Of a DNA stretch of 64,000 nucleotides, positions 48,286 through 61,150 are shown in pieces (position 1 is the first letter of the stretch; each line of letters begins with the position of its first letter). The notes beneath the pieces are model-generated. The model was given only the letters and a program-made list of their open reading frames with translations, was not told where the DNA came from and did no database searches. The position numbers and the translations under genes were made by a program. Origin of the DNA: Saccopteryx bilineata (taxonomy: Eukaryota; Chordata; Mammalia; Chiroptera; Emballonuridae); NCBI RefSeq assembly GCF_036850765.1, contig NC_089493.1, positions 166,281,640 to 166,345,639 of the forward strand. Reading direction: 5' to 3'.

Positions 48286-48482
48286 TAGTGGAAATAGTTC
48301 ATTCAAGGATTGGTCTGACCATCCAGGAACTCCCTATACAAAATGACTCCATCATGCCGGTCGCTAACGTTAACGGATCCTTTGAAACTTCTCAAAAATT
48401 CAGTAAGATTTTTAAGCCGAAACTAGAGTCTCCGGTACTGTAAGTGTAAAGAATCATATTTTGCAGGTCAATATTGTATGCG

Positions 48483-50885
48483 ATGTTTGGGTTTCAAAAA
48501 AGGGGACTGGGCACTCAGCAACTGCTGTTGTCGCTCCTGCTCTTCGTACTCTGGGAGGCTGGGAGCGGCCAGGTCCACTACTCGGTCCCCGAGGAGGCCA
48601 AACACGGCACCTTTGTGGGACGCATTGCGCAGGACCTGGGGCTGGAGCTGGCGGAGCTGGTGCCGCGCCTGTTCCGGGTGGCGTCCAAAGAACGCGGGGA
48701 CCTTCTAGAGGTAAATCTGCAGAATGGCATTTTGTTTGTGAATTCTCGGATCGACCGCGAGGAGCTGTGCGGGCAGAGCGCGGAGTGCAGCATCCACCTG
48801 GAGGTGATCGTGGAGAGGCCGCTACAGGTTTTCCATGTGGAGGTGGAGGTAAAGGACATTAACGACAACCCGCCGGTGTTCTCTCTCAGAGAACAAAAGC
48901 TGCTGATACCTGAAGCTAAGCAACCTGACTCTCATTTTCCTCTAGAGGGCGCTTCTGATGCGGATATAGGAGAGAATGCTCGATTGACTTACAAACTAAG
49001 TCAAAATGAGTATTTTTCTTTAGAATTGCCATCAAATACTAAGCAGACTAATAGACTGTCACTTGCATTAAAAAAATCTCTGGATAGAGAGAAAACTCCG
49101 GAAATTAGTTTGCTACTATCGGCTGCAGACGGGGGGAAACCGGAGCTAAGTGGCACGGTTCAGCTTTTCATCCACGTCTTGGATATTAACGACAATGATC
49201 CAGAGTTTGAAAAATCAGAATACAAGGTGAGATTAATGGAAAACGCAACCAAAGAAATGTTTGTGATAAAACTGAACGCTACAGATCGAGATGAAGGAGT
49301 CAACGGGGAGGTAACATACTCCGTTTTGTCGGTTAAGCCCAATGGAAAATCGTTATTTACAATAGATGAAAATAATGGAGAGGTGAGGATCAATGGAACT
49401 TTAGATTATGAAAAAAACAAGTTTTATGAAATTGAAGTACAGGCCACAGATAAGGGGAATCCCCCTATGGCAGGTCATTGTACAGTCTGGGTAGAAATAC
49501 TAGATGCCAATGATAATGTTCCTGAAGTCACCGTGACTTCCCTGTCTCTCCCAGTACGAGAGGACACTCAACCTAGTACCGTCATTGCGTTGATTAGTGT
49601 ATCCGATCGCGACTCTGGTGCCAACGGACAGGTGATCTGTTCTCTAACGCCCAAAGTTCCCTTCAAGATAATGCCCACATTCAAGAACTATTATTCACTA
49701 GTGCTGGACAGCGCTTTGGACCGGGAGAGCGTAGCGAGTTATGAGTTGGTGGTGACAGCACGGGACGGAGGCTCGCCTTCGCTGTCAGCCACCGCCAGTT
49801 TGTCCGTGGAGGTGGCTGATGTGAACGACAACGCGCCAACGTTCGCGCAGCCCGAGTACACAGTGTTCGTGAAGGAGAACAACCCACCCGGCTGCCACAT
49901 CTTCACGGTGTCAGCGTTGGATTTGGACGCGCAGGAGAACGCGCTGGTGTCCTACTCGCTGGTGGAGCGGCGGGTGGGCGAGCGTGCGCTGTCGAGCTAC
50001 GTGTCGGTGCACGCGGACAGCGGCAAGGTGTACGCGCTGCAGCCTCTGGACCACGAGGAGCTGGAGCTGCTGCAGTTCCAGGTGAGCGCGCGCGACGCGG
50101 GCGTGCCGCCTCTGGGCAGCAACGTGACGCTGCAGGTGTTCGTGCTGGATGAGAACGACAACGCGCCCGCGCTGCTGCCGCCTGGGGTAGGCAGCAAGGG
50201 CGGCGCAGTGAGCGAGCTGGTGTCTTGGACAGTGGGCGCGGGCCAGATGGTGGCGAAGGTGCGCGCGGTGGACGCGGATTCTGGCTACAACGCGTGGCTG
50301 TCTTATGAGCTGCAGCCGATGGCAGGTGGTGCCCGCAGCCCATTCCTCGTGGGGCTGTACACGGGTGAGATCAGCACGACGCGCGCCCTGGAGGAGGCGG
50401 ACGCGCCGCGCCAGCGCCTGCTGGTGCTGGTGAAGGACCATGGTGAGCCGGCGCTGACCGCCACTGCCACCGTGCTGCTGTCGCTGGTGGACAGCGGCCA
50501 GGCTCCAAAGGCCTCGTCGCGGATGTCGTCGGGGATCATGGGTCCAAAGGCGGCGCTGGTGGACGTGAACGTGTATCTGATCATCGCCATCTGCGCGGTG
50601 TCCAGCCTGTTGGTGCTCACGCTGCTGCTGTACACGGCGCTGCGGTGCTCAGCGCCGCCCACCGAGAGCGCATGCGCGCCGGGGAAGCCCATGCTGGTGT
50701 GCTCCAGCGCGGTGGGGAGCTGGTCGTACTCGCAGGAGAGGCGGCAGAGGGTGTGCTCTGGGGAGGGGCCACGGGAGGGCCCACCGAAGACCGACCTCAT
50801 GGCCTTCAGCCCTAGTCTTCCTCCGGGTCTGGATAAAGAAGATGGAGAAGAAAGGCAAGAGGCAGGATCAAATCATCTTGGGCCA
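48483..50885 (+). CDS. PCDHA11: protocadherin alpha-11 variable exon
   Basis: 801 codons in phase 0, ending LGP followed by GTGAGT. An in-frame ATG at 48474 would add three residues. I chose 48483 because [12 protein letters not shown] mirrors the human PCDHA11 start. EC2-EC3 ([49 protein letters not shown]) and the tail end ([16 protein letters not shown]) also match PCDHA11, so this is the surest assignment. EC1 has RGD and CX5C, and all linkers are canonical (EC2-EC3 is DINDN). The cytoplasmic part reads [12 protein letters not shown] where the other exons read GEGPPKTD: a 12-bp in-frame insertion. EC6 has SWTVGAG where the others have SRTVGAG or SRSVGAG. Confidence 0.96.
48939..48952 (+). 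promoter_or_regulatory. exonic CTCF-like site in PCDHA11
   Basis: CCTCTAGAGGGCGC, about 675 bp after the CSE. Confidence 0.75.
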
Positions 50886-51802
50886 GTGAGTTCTATAGAT
50901 TTTTCTCTATTTTGAAGTCTATATTAAATATTTTAAAATCCAGTTTATTTCATAGAAAATTTTAATGAATGACGTTTATTTTGAGTATTCCTTAAAGAAG
51001 AACACTGATTTTTAGTGAATTGTATATGTGGTACAACTTAATTATATGAAAAATCTTTTTTTTAAAGCCAATAAATGTCCTATTTCTTCTAATGTTTTAT
51101 TAGAAAATGTTAGAAAATACAGATTGATTTTCCGGCTATCACGTTATTAGAAATATTTCTAATTATCACTGATCTCTTCAGGTCACTTAATTTTATTTCT
51201 AATCCTCAATAATGTAGATAATTACTACGGGTTCTTGTTCTCTTTGCCGTTTAATAACCTTTTGCCTTGATATTTTCATATTATTATCTCATTTTTCTCA
51301 CGTCAGGCTTGTATCAAAGACAGAACACTCTATCAGGATTGAAAAAATTTACCTTCCTTTCTTTGTGGTGTTAAACATTCATTATACATTTACTGTATAA
51401 TAGACAATCTTTAGTTTTGCCTCTATTGATAAGATAAAACGTGCTATAACATTATTTGCAGTAAAAAATGCAGTCTTGCATTCTAGTATGCTGCTTTCAT
51501 TGAAATAATATAACTTAAAGTTTTATTCATTTTTTAATTTTGTTACATGAGTGGGTGGAGATATCTGTTACATACTCAATAGAATTTCAGATTTATGCTT
51601 CCAAAGTAAACTAAACAAATAAAGTTATTTATATTAATCAAGTCATTCAAACTTGCTAAAATCATGACTATAGATTTATAATATCTGCAAAACATGGTAG
51701 TTGGCATTTTCCAAAGGTTTAGAAAGGAAAAGTTAATAATGTGAAGTCTATTGACAATGATCAGTTTTATCTATCACACCTTTTAAATTTCTTGTCATTA
51801 TT

Positions 51803-52162
51803 TTTGAGAGACAGAGAGTCAGAGAGAGGGACAGACAGACAGGAAGGGAGAGAGATGAGAAGCATCAATTCTTCATTGTAGCACCTTAGTTGTTCATTGA
51901 TTGCATTCTCTTATGTGCCTTGACCTGGGGACCACAGCAGAGCAAGTGACCCCTTGCTCAAGCCAATGACCTTGGGCCCAAGCCAGCGACCTTTAGGCTC
52001 CAGCCAGTGACCATGGGGTCATGTCTATGATCCCATGCTCAAGCCAGCGACCATGGGCTCAAGCCAGATGAGCCCACACTCAAGTCAAGCTCGAACTTTC
52101 GAACCTGAGTCTTCTGCATCCCAGTCCAATGCTCTATTCACTGTGACACACCTGGTCAGACT
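51803..52162 (-). mobile_element. tRNA-derived SINE with expanded CAAGCCAGCGACC repeats
   Basis: Minus orientation, same family as 43326-43634, with about five tandem copies of an AAGCCAGCGACC-like unit between 51958 and 52090. Confidence 0.87.
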
Positions 52163-52485
52163 AAATTCCCTATCTATTAATGCTTGTGAAATTATCTTTC
52201 CATTTGGTATAATCACATCTGAAGGTTCTAGCAAAGATCATTTACTTCTAAGTCGTTTTTCTAATTCAGTGATTCTTAACTACATGTAGGGTGGTGGAAT
52301 CACTGATCTTTTTGAGAATTCAACAAAAGCTATATGTAGCCATTTCCCCCTTAAAATTACACAACATACCATTTGGCATAATAATTAAGGACTCCATGAG
52401 AAAACCCATTCTTGGGCTTTTGGTCATGAATCTTTGTACCTCAATACTGATTGGCCAAAACCATTATTTCTCCTCTCCCTCCTCC

Positions 52486-53083
52486 TTTTTTTATGGGAGA
52501 AGAGGGGAGATAGACAGACTCCTGTATGCACCCTGGCAACACCCTTCTGGGGCCAATGCTTTAATCCAGTGGTCCCCAACCTTTTTTGGGCCATGGACCG
52601 GTTTAATGTCAGAAAATATTTTCACAGACCGGCCTTTAGGGTAGGACAGATAAATGTATCCCGTGACTGAGACAAGCGTCAAGAGTGAGTCTTAGACAGA
52701 TGTAACAGAGGGAATCTGGTCATTTAAAAAAAATAAAACATCGTTCAGACTTAAATATAAATAAAATGGAAATAATGTAAGTTATTTATTCTTTCTCTGT
52801 GGACCGGTACCAAATGGCCCGTGGGGTTGGGAACCACTACTTTAATCAACCCATCTATCTTCAGTGCCTGAGGCTGATGCTTGGATGAACTGAGTTATCC
52901 TCAGCACCTGGGGCCATGCTCAGAACAATGGAGTGACTGGTTGTGAGAGAGGAAGAGAGAGAAGGGAGATAGGGAGGGGAAAAGAAGTAGACGGTCGCTT
53001 CTCATGTCCCTGACTGGAGATTGAACCGGGGATATCCACATGCTGGGCCCATGCTCTATCCACTGGGCCATGCTGCCAGGGCC
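52486..53083 (-). mobile_element. long tRNA-derived SINE split by a hAT element
   Basis: Minus orientation. The head at the right is GGCCCTGGCAGCATGGCCCA and the tail side is at the left (AGATAGACAGACTCCTGTAT). The body is interrupted at 52567-52839 by a hAT element. Confidence 0.87.
52567..52839 (+). mobile_element. non-autonomous hAT element nested in a SINE
   Basis: 273 bp with ends CAGTGGTCCCCAACC and, reversed, TAGTGGTTCCCAACC. Flanked by a perfect 8-bp duplication CTTTAATC (52559-52566 and 52840-52847). Both halves of the host SINE resume at the edges. Confidence 0.92.
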
Positions 53084-53282
53084 ACATTCTTTATTTAAAG
53101 TAGGCAGATTAAAATACCAAATATTTCAGACTTAAAGTGATTAAGCCATCATATTTTTAAAATGGAACTGTAAATATAATAAATGTTTATGTTAGATAGA
53201 ACATACAATATTAACTATATGCAAATGAAGTCCTTGGAATGACTCAAGGTCCTTTAAATTTAATAAAGATATTGGAATTTAA

Positions 53283-53450
53283 AAAAATTTACTTATTGAT
53301 TTTAGAGGGAGAGGAAGAGAGAGAGAGAGAGACAGAGAGACAGATAGGCAGAAACATTAATCTGTTCCTGTATGTGCCTTGCTGGTGGGTGGAATCTACA
53401 ACTTTTGCATATCTGGAAGATGCTCTAACCACTAAGCTATCCACCCAGGG
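53283..53450 (-). mobile_element. short tRNA-derived SINE, diverged
   Basis: GAGAGAGAGAGAGACAGAGA tract at the left; the tRNA-like head is at the right (GCCCTGGGTGGATAGCTTAG on the minus strand). Confidence 0.75.
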
Positions 53451-54035
53451 CATAATATTGGAATATTTTAAATAGTTCAACAATTTTCAAATCATATTTA
53501 CAATGTATAAGTAATCAATGCTCATTTATTATAATTTCAAACTATGTAAAGTAATTTCTGCAAATTTAGTGTTTTTATACTTATCCTATTTCAGGATTAT
53601 ATTCTCAGTCATACAAGTATAATTTCAGTTTATTTTCTAGTTTAATTGTTTAGGTAGAAAACTAAATTTAGATGTTCCTGTCTGTTTAATATCACTGGGG
53701 AACAAAATTTTTGTTGCATCCACAAAAACACTTGTCCTTACCTAATTCGAGTGTGCTGATCTCAAATCTGACATTAGTTTTTCTCTGTAAGCTACAATTT
53801 TTTTTGCAATTCAAGATTTTAGATTTTCATCTTATTGTAAAATTTTCAACATTTAGTTTAACATAATGAAGTAGAATGTCTTCTTGGGCATCATCTTTGT
53901 GAAAATATAATAATTTATAAAATGCAGTAAATACACTAATATACTAAAAGATGATTGCATCAGAATTTGTCTACAATTTCAAAATAGAACATATTAAAAT
54001 ACTTATTTTAATTATAAAATTTGCGCAAAACTTAT

Positions 54036-55368
54036 TTAAATTCTATTCAGGCAAAAATTTGTGTTTGTAGCTCTTGTGTTTGTGTACCTGTTGAGGAAAA
54101 TCTCATTTGATGCTCCAGCAGTAGTCTGCTCATCACTAACAGCTGCAAGATTTTCAGGAAACTTATCAAGGTGACTCTTCAGGAAGTGAATCTTAATGCT
54201 CATGTTACATCCAATGTCGCGGAAAGCCAACAGCATCCTTTGAACCAGAAGTTCATAATTTTCTGCTTTTTTTTTTTTTTTTTGGCAAGGAAGTTCTTTG
54301 TAACTGCCACAAAAGACTGCCATGCTACTTTCTTCTCCTTATTCATCTTCCTGGCAAATTCTTCGTCATATTTGAGGGTCCATCAAATTTGAGGTCCATC
54401 AAATACACCTGCTTTTATCTTCTCGAAAGATAAGGCAGGAAAAGCAGAAATAATATGTTGAAAGCATTCACTCTCTATTCAAAGCCTGAACAAACTGCTT
54501 CATTAAGCCAAGTTTGATGTGAAGTGAGGGAAAAATGATTCTGTCTTGATTAACTACAGGTTCATTCACAATATTTTGCATCCCTACTTCCAGAGCTTCT
54601 CGTTTTGGCCACTCCTTCTGTGTCCAGTGTTTCTCCCAAGCTCAGCTGTCCCACAAACACAGAAAGCAAGGATACTTCGTGAAATCTCTCTGCTGTCCTA
54701 GCAAAAAATTTATCATTTTAAGATCCACACAAATGATCCAGTTATGCTCCTCATAATTCAGAAAGTCAAGGACAATTTTTATGTCATTCTTACTAAGTCA
54801 TTCAATTCAGGTTGGCTAAAGTGCTGAGGAGTTAATGACTTGTTGGCATCAGAAGAAAACCCTTCAGATTCTACAACCATTTCCTCATATATCTTATCAA
54901 AATACACATGATTACCATGTTCACTTTCTTCATCCTTAGAAGAAATAAAACCATTGAAAACTGGAACCAGGGGTGTCTCAGAGTGTAGGATAGGTTGTAT
55001 TGCTGAAGGAATATTAGGATATTCGATCATATGCCATTTTTTCTTGCAGATGCCCTTTGTATGGATCAGAAAGAAATAACAGTCACTGCTGTGGTCCTGA
55101 GGTTCACACCAAACCATGAGAATACCAAAAGGCATTCCTTTGCATTTTCCTTTTGTCCAGTCATGAAGCATTTCTCACAATTACAACACACAATATGAGG
55201 AGCCCAATTCTTGTCTTGATCACCAAGGGGAACTTGAAAATAGGCAATATATGCACGTGTAACAAATGATGAAATACTGTGCCTTTGATGTTGAAGTGTG
55301 TAACAGCCACATATATAACAGAAGGTGTCAGGACTATTCTTACATTTACGCCTATTCAAAGAAGCCAT
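54036..55368 (-). pseudogene. decayed transposon-encoded protein with zinc-finger-like cysteines
   Basis: The minus strand starts MASLNRRKCKNSPDTFCYIC at 55368. Cysteine pairs CYICGC and CCNCEKC suggest a zinc-binding N-terminus. The frame shifts near 55170-55130, continues as WTKGKCKGMPFGILMVWCEP and then an acidic stretch (FISSKDEESEHG), and stops at about 54779. The reading then resumes brokenly: HNWIICVDLKM (near 54740), GQQRDFTKYPC, HIKLGLMKQFVQAL (near 54520) and ENYELLVQRMLLAFRDIGCN (near 54250). I recall this protein type as an uncharacterised multicopy sequence in invertebrate genomes; I know no function. Frameshifts and stops make this copy dead. Confidence 0.75.
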
Positions 55369-55444
55369 GATTCAATCTTAAAACAAAATAAGAGGGTTTT
55401 TTTTATCAGATAATATTTTTTTACATTTAAAAACAACTACAATT

Positions 55445-55854
55445 GGCCCTGGCCGGTTGGCTCGGCAGTAGAGCGTCAGCCTGGTGTGCGGGGGACCCGG
55501 GTTTGATTCCCGGCCAGGGCACATAGGAGAAGCGCCCATTTGCTTCTCCACCCCCACCCCCTCCTTCCTCTCTGTCTCTCTCTTCCCCTCCCACAGCCAA
55601 GGCTCCATTGGAGCAAAGATGGCCCGGGCGGTGGGGATGGCTTCTTGGCCTCTGCCCCAGGCGCTAGAGTGGCTCTGGTCGCGGCAGAGCGACACCCCGA
55701 GGGGCAGAGCACCGCCCCCTGGTGGGTAGAGCGTCGCCCGGGTGAGCGTGCTGGGTGGATCCTGGTCGGGCGCATGCGGGAGTCTGTCTCTCCCCGTTTC
55801 CAGCTTCAGAAAAGTACAAGAAAAAAGAAAAAAGAAAAAAACAAACAAAAAAAC
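55445..55854 (+). mobile_element. young long tRNA-derived SINE with target duplication
   Basis: Head GGCCCTGGCCGGTTGGCTCG and B box GGTTTGATTCCCGGCC, full GC-rich body, AAAAAAGAAAAAAG tail. Flanked by CAACTACAATT (55434-55444 and 55855-55865). Inserted in the DNA transposon, hence younger than it. Confidence 0.94.
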
Positions 55855-57471
55855 CAACTACAATTATGTAAAAGTGATGTTTGTAAAACATTAATTGCCT
55901 TGTGGTTATGTTCAATCCAAGAGTCGTTGCCCTTTAACTCCAATTTAAAAACCAATGCATGCCATTAACTGTAACAAAGAGAAATTAAAATTGCATAAAA
56001 ACTAGAGCATGAACCAAAAAAACAGATTTCAGATTTGGAATCAGCAATGCAGAAATATGTAGAAACAGTTCTAAAACCTCATGCAATAGAAAATGAAAAA
56101 AATTGTTCCCCAGTGTAATTTAATTATGTCTAAAAGTGTGAGAACTACATAACTCACAACTTTTTCAGTAAAGTTCCTTAGCATTTATGGTACATCAACT
56201 ATTTTTGAAAATGGAAGATAGAAAATGAAGAAGCTTGGGGGTAATATTAGATAATTTTATAGTCTGATAGCACCAAATTCAAAATTAATCAATGCTTTTG
56301 ATTAACTAAGAGCCAGCTTTATAGTTAAATTAAATTATCTTATACTTGTAGAGTCATTTTTGGTTATTATTTTCTGGTTCTATAAAGATGTTATATCTCA
56401 GTTTCCTTTATTATTATTATATGTTGAAGAATGGTGACAAATTATTGGCTTATAGATTTTTGACTTGAATTTTAGTGAGCTTTTGAAATCTATATTTACT
56501 TGTTCAAAACTCGCTAAAGGATCTTATTAGTTTTATTTTCCACTAAAGCTGGTTTTGAATTAATAAATTATAAACAGTCTTTACATTTTCTCTTTCATCA
56601 TAGTCACTTAAATTTTTTTTTGTAAAAAGTAAAAGATTTATACGATCTGAAGAGAAACCAGAGTATCTAATTATTTTTTGAAGAGAGGCATATTTTGAGT
56701 AAATACTAAGTTCTCTGAAGGAAAAAATTTAGAGGAAACTAAAAGGTTATTATGAAGTTCATATTCTTTTGACTTTAGTCAATGAGCTTAGGTGCCAAAA
56801 CATTTTATGAACCTTTCACTACCACTTTCAAATATTGTGGAATTTGGAGGCATTGATTTAACATTTTACATGAAAACCTTTACAGCTGCTAGAGGAAAAC
56901 TTTCCAGAATCTGTACAATCCTCATCTTAACATGTTATGGAAATGAGAGCAATTGTTTAAAAAGTCATCACATCCTGGCATCAAGAAGTAAAAAATAATA
57001 ATATCTTCCATATTTATGATGAATTCTAATATTCATCATATTTATGGATAAAATAATTCATATGAATAAATGAAATATTGTTTCTTTTTCTTTACTAATC
57101 AAAGGAATTCTTTACTTTCTCCTGAAATCCTAAAGTGAGGTGTTTCTGTGGGATACAAGTCATTACAAGTATAAATTATAAAATATAGTGACAGGAGTGA
57201 TGTATATTAATCTTTATTTTATTCTTCATGATTGCTAAACAGTAGCTTTTAACATATCTATGTCAATTATTATTTTATGATCGACTTTGAGGCAGAATAT
57301 TTTAAAAACTGCAGAATGATAGAAGTATTTGTTTGCTGTCACTAATATCATATATTAAAATAGGCATTTACAAATGACCCATAAAATATTCAAAAGTCAA
57401 AAACAATTTGAAGTGACCCGGGGAGTAGCTACCAAAAAGAACCTCAGGATCTTTCTTGTACATATACAATC

Positions 57472-57495
57472 AGTCACATGAGGTCGCTGTATGCT
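57472..57495 (+). promoter_or_regulatory. CSE of the PCDHA12-position pseudogene
   Basis: AGTCACATGAGGTCGCTGTA, with the CGCT core intact although the exon downstream is destroyed. About 210 bp before the former start. Confidence 0.8.
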
Positions 57496-57690
57496 CAAAA
57501 GGTGAAAAGGGAAAATTATGTCTCAGTCTACATTCCAACCATTCATAGAATAGAATCGATGCCATATCATCTGGAATTATGGGTAAAATTTACTAAATAT
57601 ACTTACGGCAAAGGGAGACTTCTCTTAAGGGTTCCTGACAAGTGTCTTCTTAAAATTCACGTTCCTACCTCAGCGATCTCCTTATCTGCA

Positions 57691-59596
<1,906 letters not shown>

Positions 59597-59599
59597 ATC

Positions 59600-59790
59600 A
59601 ACTTATTTTGTTCCCTATTATTTACAGAACATGTGCTAAGTGTTTAATTGCATGATCTCATTCAATTATAAAATCAGCCCTATGGTGCAGGTAGAATATT
59701 TATCATTATCACTTAGTTGATAAGAAACATGAAGATTAAGCCACATAGATAGTTAGAAGTAGCTCAAACCCAGTTTTGGGGATCCCAAAC
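59600..59790 (+). mobile_element. MIR element abutting the pseudogene
   Basis: ACAGAACATGTGCTAAGTGT, ATGATCTCATTCAATTATAA and AAGATTAAGCCACATAGATA follow the MIR order. Confidence 0.75.
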
Positions 59791-60629
59791 CCATTATGGC
59801 ATATTACTGCTCTGAGACTACTATCTAAGTGAATTTAACATGTTGTAACTTTCTTCCACAAAAATATCCAGAGACTTCTCTTTGACCAGAGTAAAATAAA
59901 GCCTTAAATGTGTCAGCCCAGTAGTGAAGGCATTCAGCTTTCCTGCCTTTGCCTACTACTCTTTCACATATCTTCAGGCCACAGAATGTAGCATATATTC
60001 AATCAATACTTTTAAAATGAATATATGGTATTGAAATAAAATGCCTGGATTATACCCTCCATTGCAGAAGTTCAAGTGGGCTCCAGAGATCAGGCAATGT
60101 TTTATTGAAGAGTATTTGAAGGATAGCTAATATCTCGACAGGAAGGTGTTACAGATGGAGAGATAAGAATGAAGAAAATAAAGTTTGCCCTAGTGAATGT
60201 GGACTTGAAGAACCAGAGTAAGGGAGATTCTGAAAGAAAGAAAGCTAATAAAGAATCTTTTATTCTATTTTAGGTATCAAGTAATGAATATTTAAATTAT
60301 GACAATCGAACTGGTTTGAGAGAAACACATGGAAGTAGAAGCAGCCAGATAATGACTGATTCAATACAATGATAAGAAAATACAAAAACAGATAACACTT
60401 ACTTTTTTAGTTTGGTCACCTGGGAGGATAAAATTGCCTTAACCAAGATGCAGAATATAGTCTGTGTGTGTTTCTGAAGCCAGGGAATAGAGTGGGACAT
60501 ATAAAAAATATTACTCTTAAGGTTCTAGGAGAATACATTGTGATTGGAAATATGGATCTGGAACTCAGGGGAGATTAGAAATGTAGATTTGTGAGTGATT
60601 TCCTTAAGGAAAAAATATATACAAAAATA

Positions 60630-60650
60630 AAATAAAATAAAATAAAATCA
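60630..60650. repeat. (AAAAT)n microsatellite
   Basis: Four to five tandem AAAAT units. Confidence 0.9.
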
Positions 60651-60717
60651 CCAAAGAGAGATGAAAAAATGAAAAACAATCCATCCAAGTAAAAAATTTA
60701 GGTGGTAGGTATGTTCC

Positions 60718-61150
60718 TGGGGCTGTTGTAACAAATTACCAAAAACTGGGTGGCTTAAGACAACAAAAACTTATTTTCTCACAGTTTTGGGGGCCAGGGA
60801 TACTAAATCAAAGTGTTGTCAGGGCTTTACCCACTCTGGAGCTCCAAGGAAGAATCTGTTGTCTCTTACAGCTACTGATGGTTGTCAGAGTTTCTTGGCT
60901 TATGGCCACACCAATCCATTCTCTGCCCTTGTGGTCACAGTGCCTCCTCTTCTTCTCTGTCACATGTTTGTTTGTTTTTGTAAAATAAGGAAATACATGA
61001 TTGCACTTTAAGGCCCACCTGTATAATCTAGGATAAGTGCCTCCTCTCAAGCCCCGTAATTTAATCACTTTTTTTTTTTTGCTAAATAAAGTAATATTCA
61101 TAGGTTCCAGAATGTGGAAATACCTGTTTGAGGGCCACCACTCAACCTAC
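60718..61150 (+). repeat. old interspersed mammalian repeat, family uncertain
   Basis: GGGCTGTTGTAACAAATTAC, then ACTGGGTGGCTTAAGACAAC, and the closing GGGCCACCACTCAACCTACT are a familiar common mammalian repeat. I cannot name the family with confidence. Confidence 0.6.

Larger units (their letters stand above)
53693..56115 (-). mobile_element. DNA transposon with inverted repeats and a decayed protein gene
   Basis: The left end CACTGGGGAACAA reappears reversed at the right end (56103-56115). Similarity continues inward: GCTGATCTCAAATCTGACAT on the left against GCTGATTCCAAATCTGAAAT read inward from the right. Between them the minus strand carries one broken protein gene. A young SINE (55445-55854) lies inside. 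The superfamily is not certain: CACTG ends recall the CACTA/CMC group, but the target duplication is unclear (TTTAAT occurs a few bases outside both ends). Confidence 0.85.
50886..57471. other. intergenic DNA between PCDHA11 and the PCDHA12-position pseudogene
   Basis: Four SINEs, a nested hAT element and a 2.4-kb inverted-repeat transposon lie between 51803 and 56115. The parts 50886-51800 and 56116-57471 are AT-rich with no recognisable gene. Confidence 0.75.

Noticed and set aside
48461..48862. Alternative plus-strand frame at the 5' end of PCDHA11
   Set aside because: Out-of-frame reading of the conserved EC1 DNA; equivalents occur at 8066 and 32695. It has no signal peptide or family match.
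51958..52090. Tandem AAGCCAGCGACC-like units suggestive of a repeat array
   Set aside because: Degenerate tandem repeats inside a SINE body, without the spacer/repeat structure of a CRISPR array.
55446..55540. tRNA-like sequence
   Set aside because: It is the head of a SINE with a GC-rich body, A-rich tail and target duplication, not a tRNA gene. The same applies to the other SINE heads.
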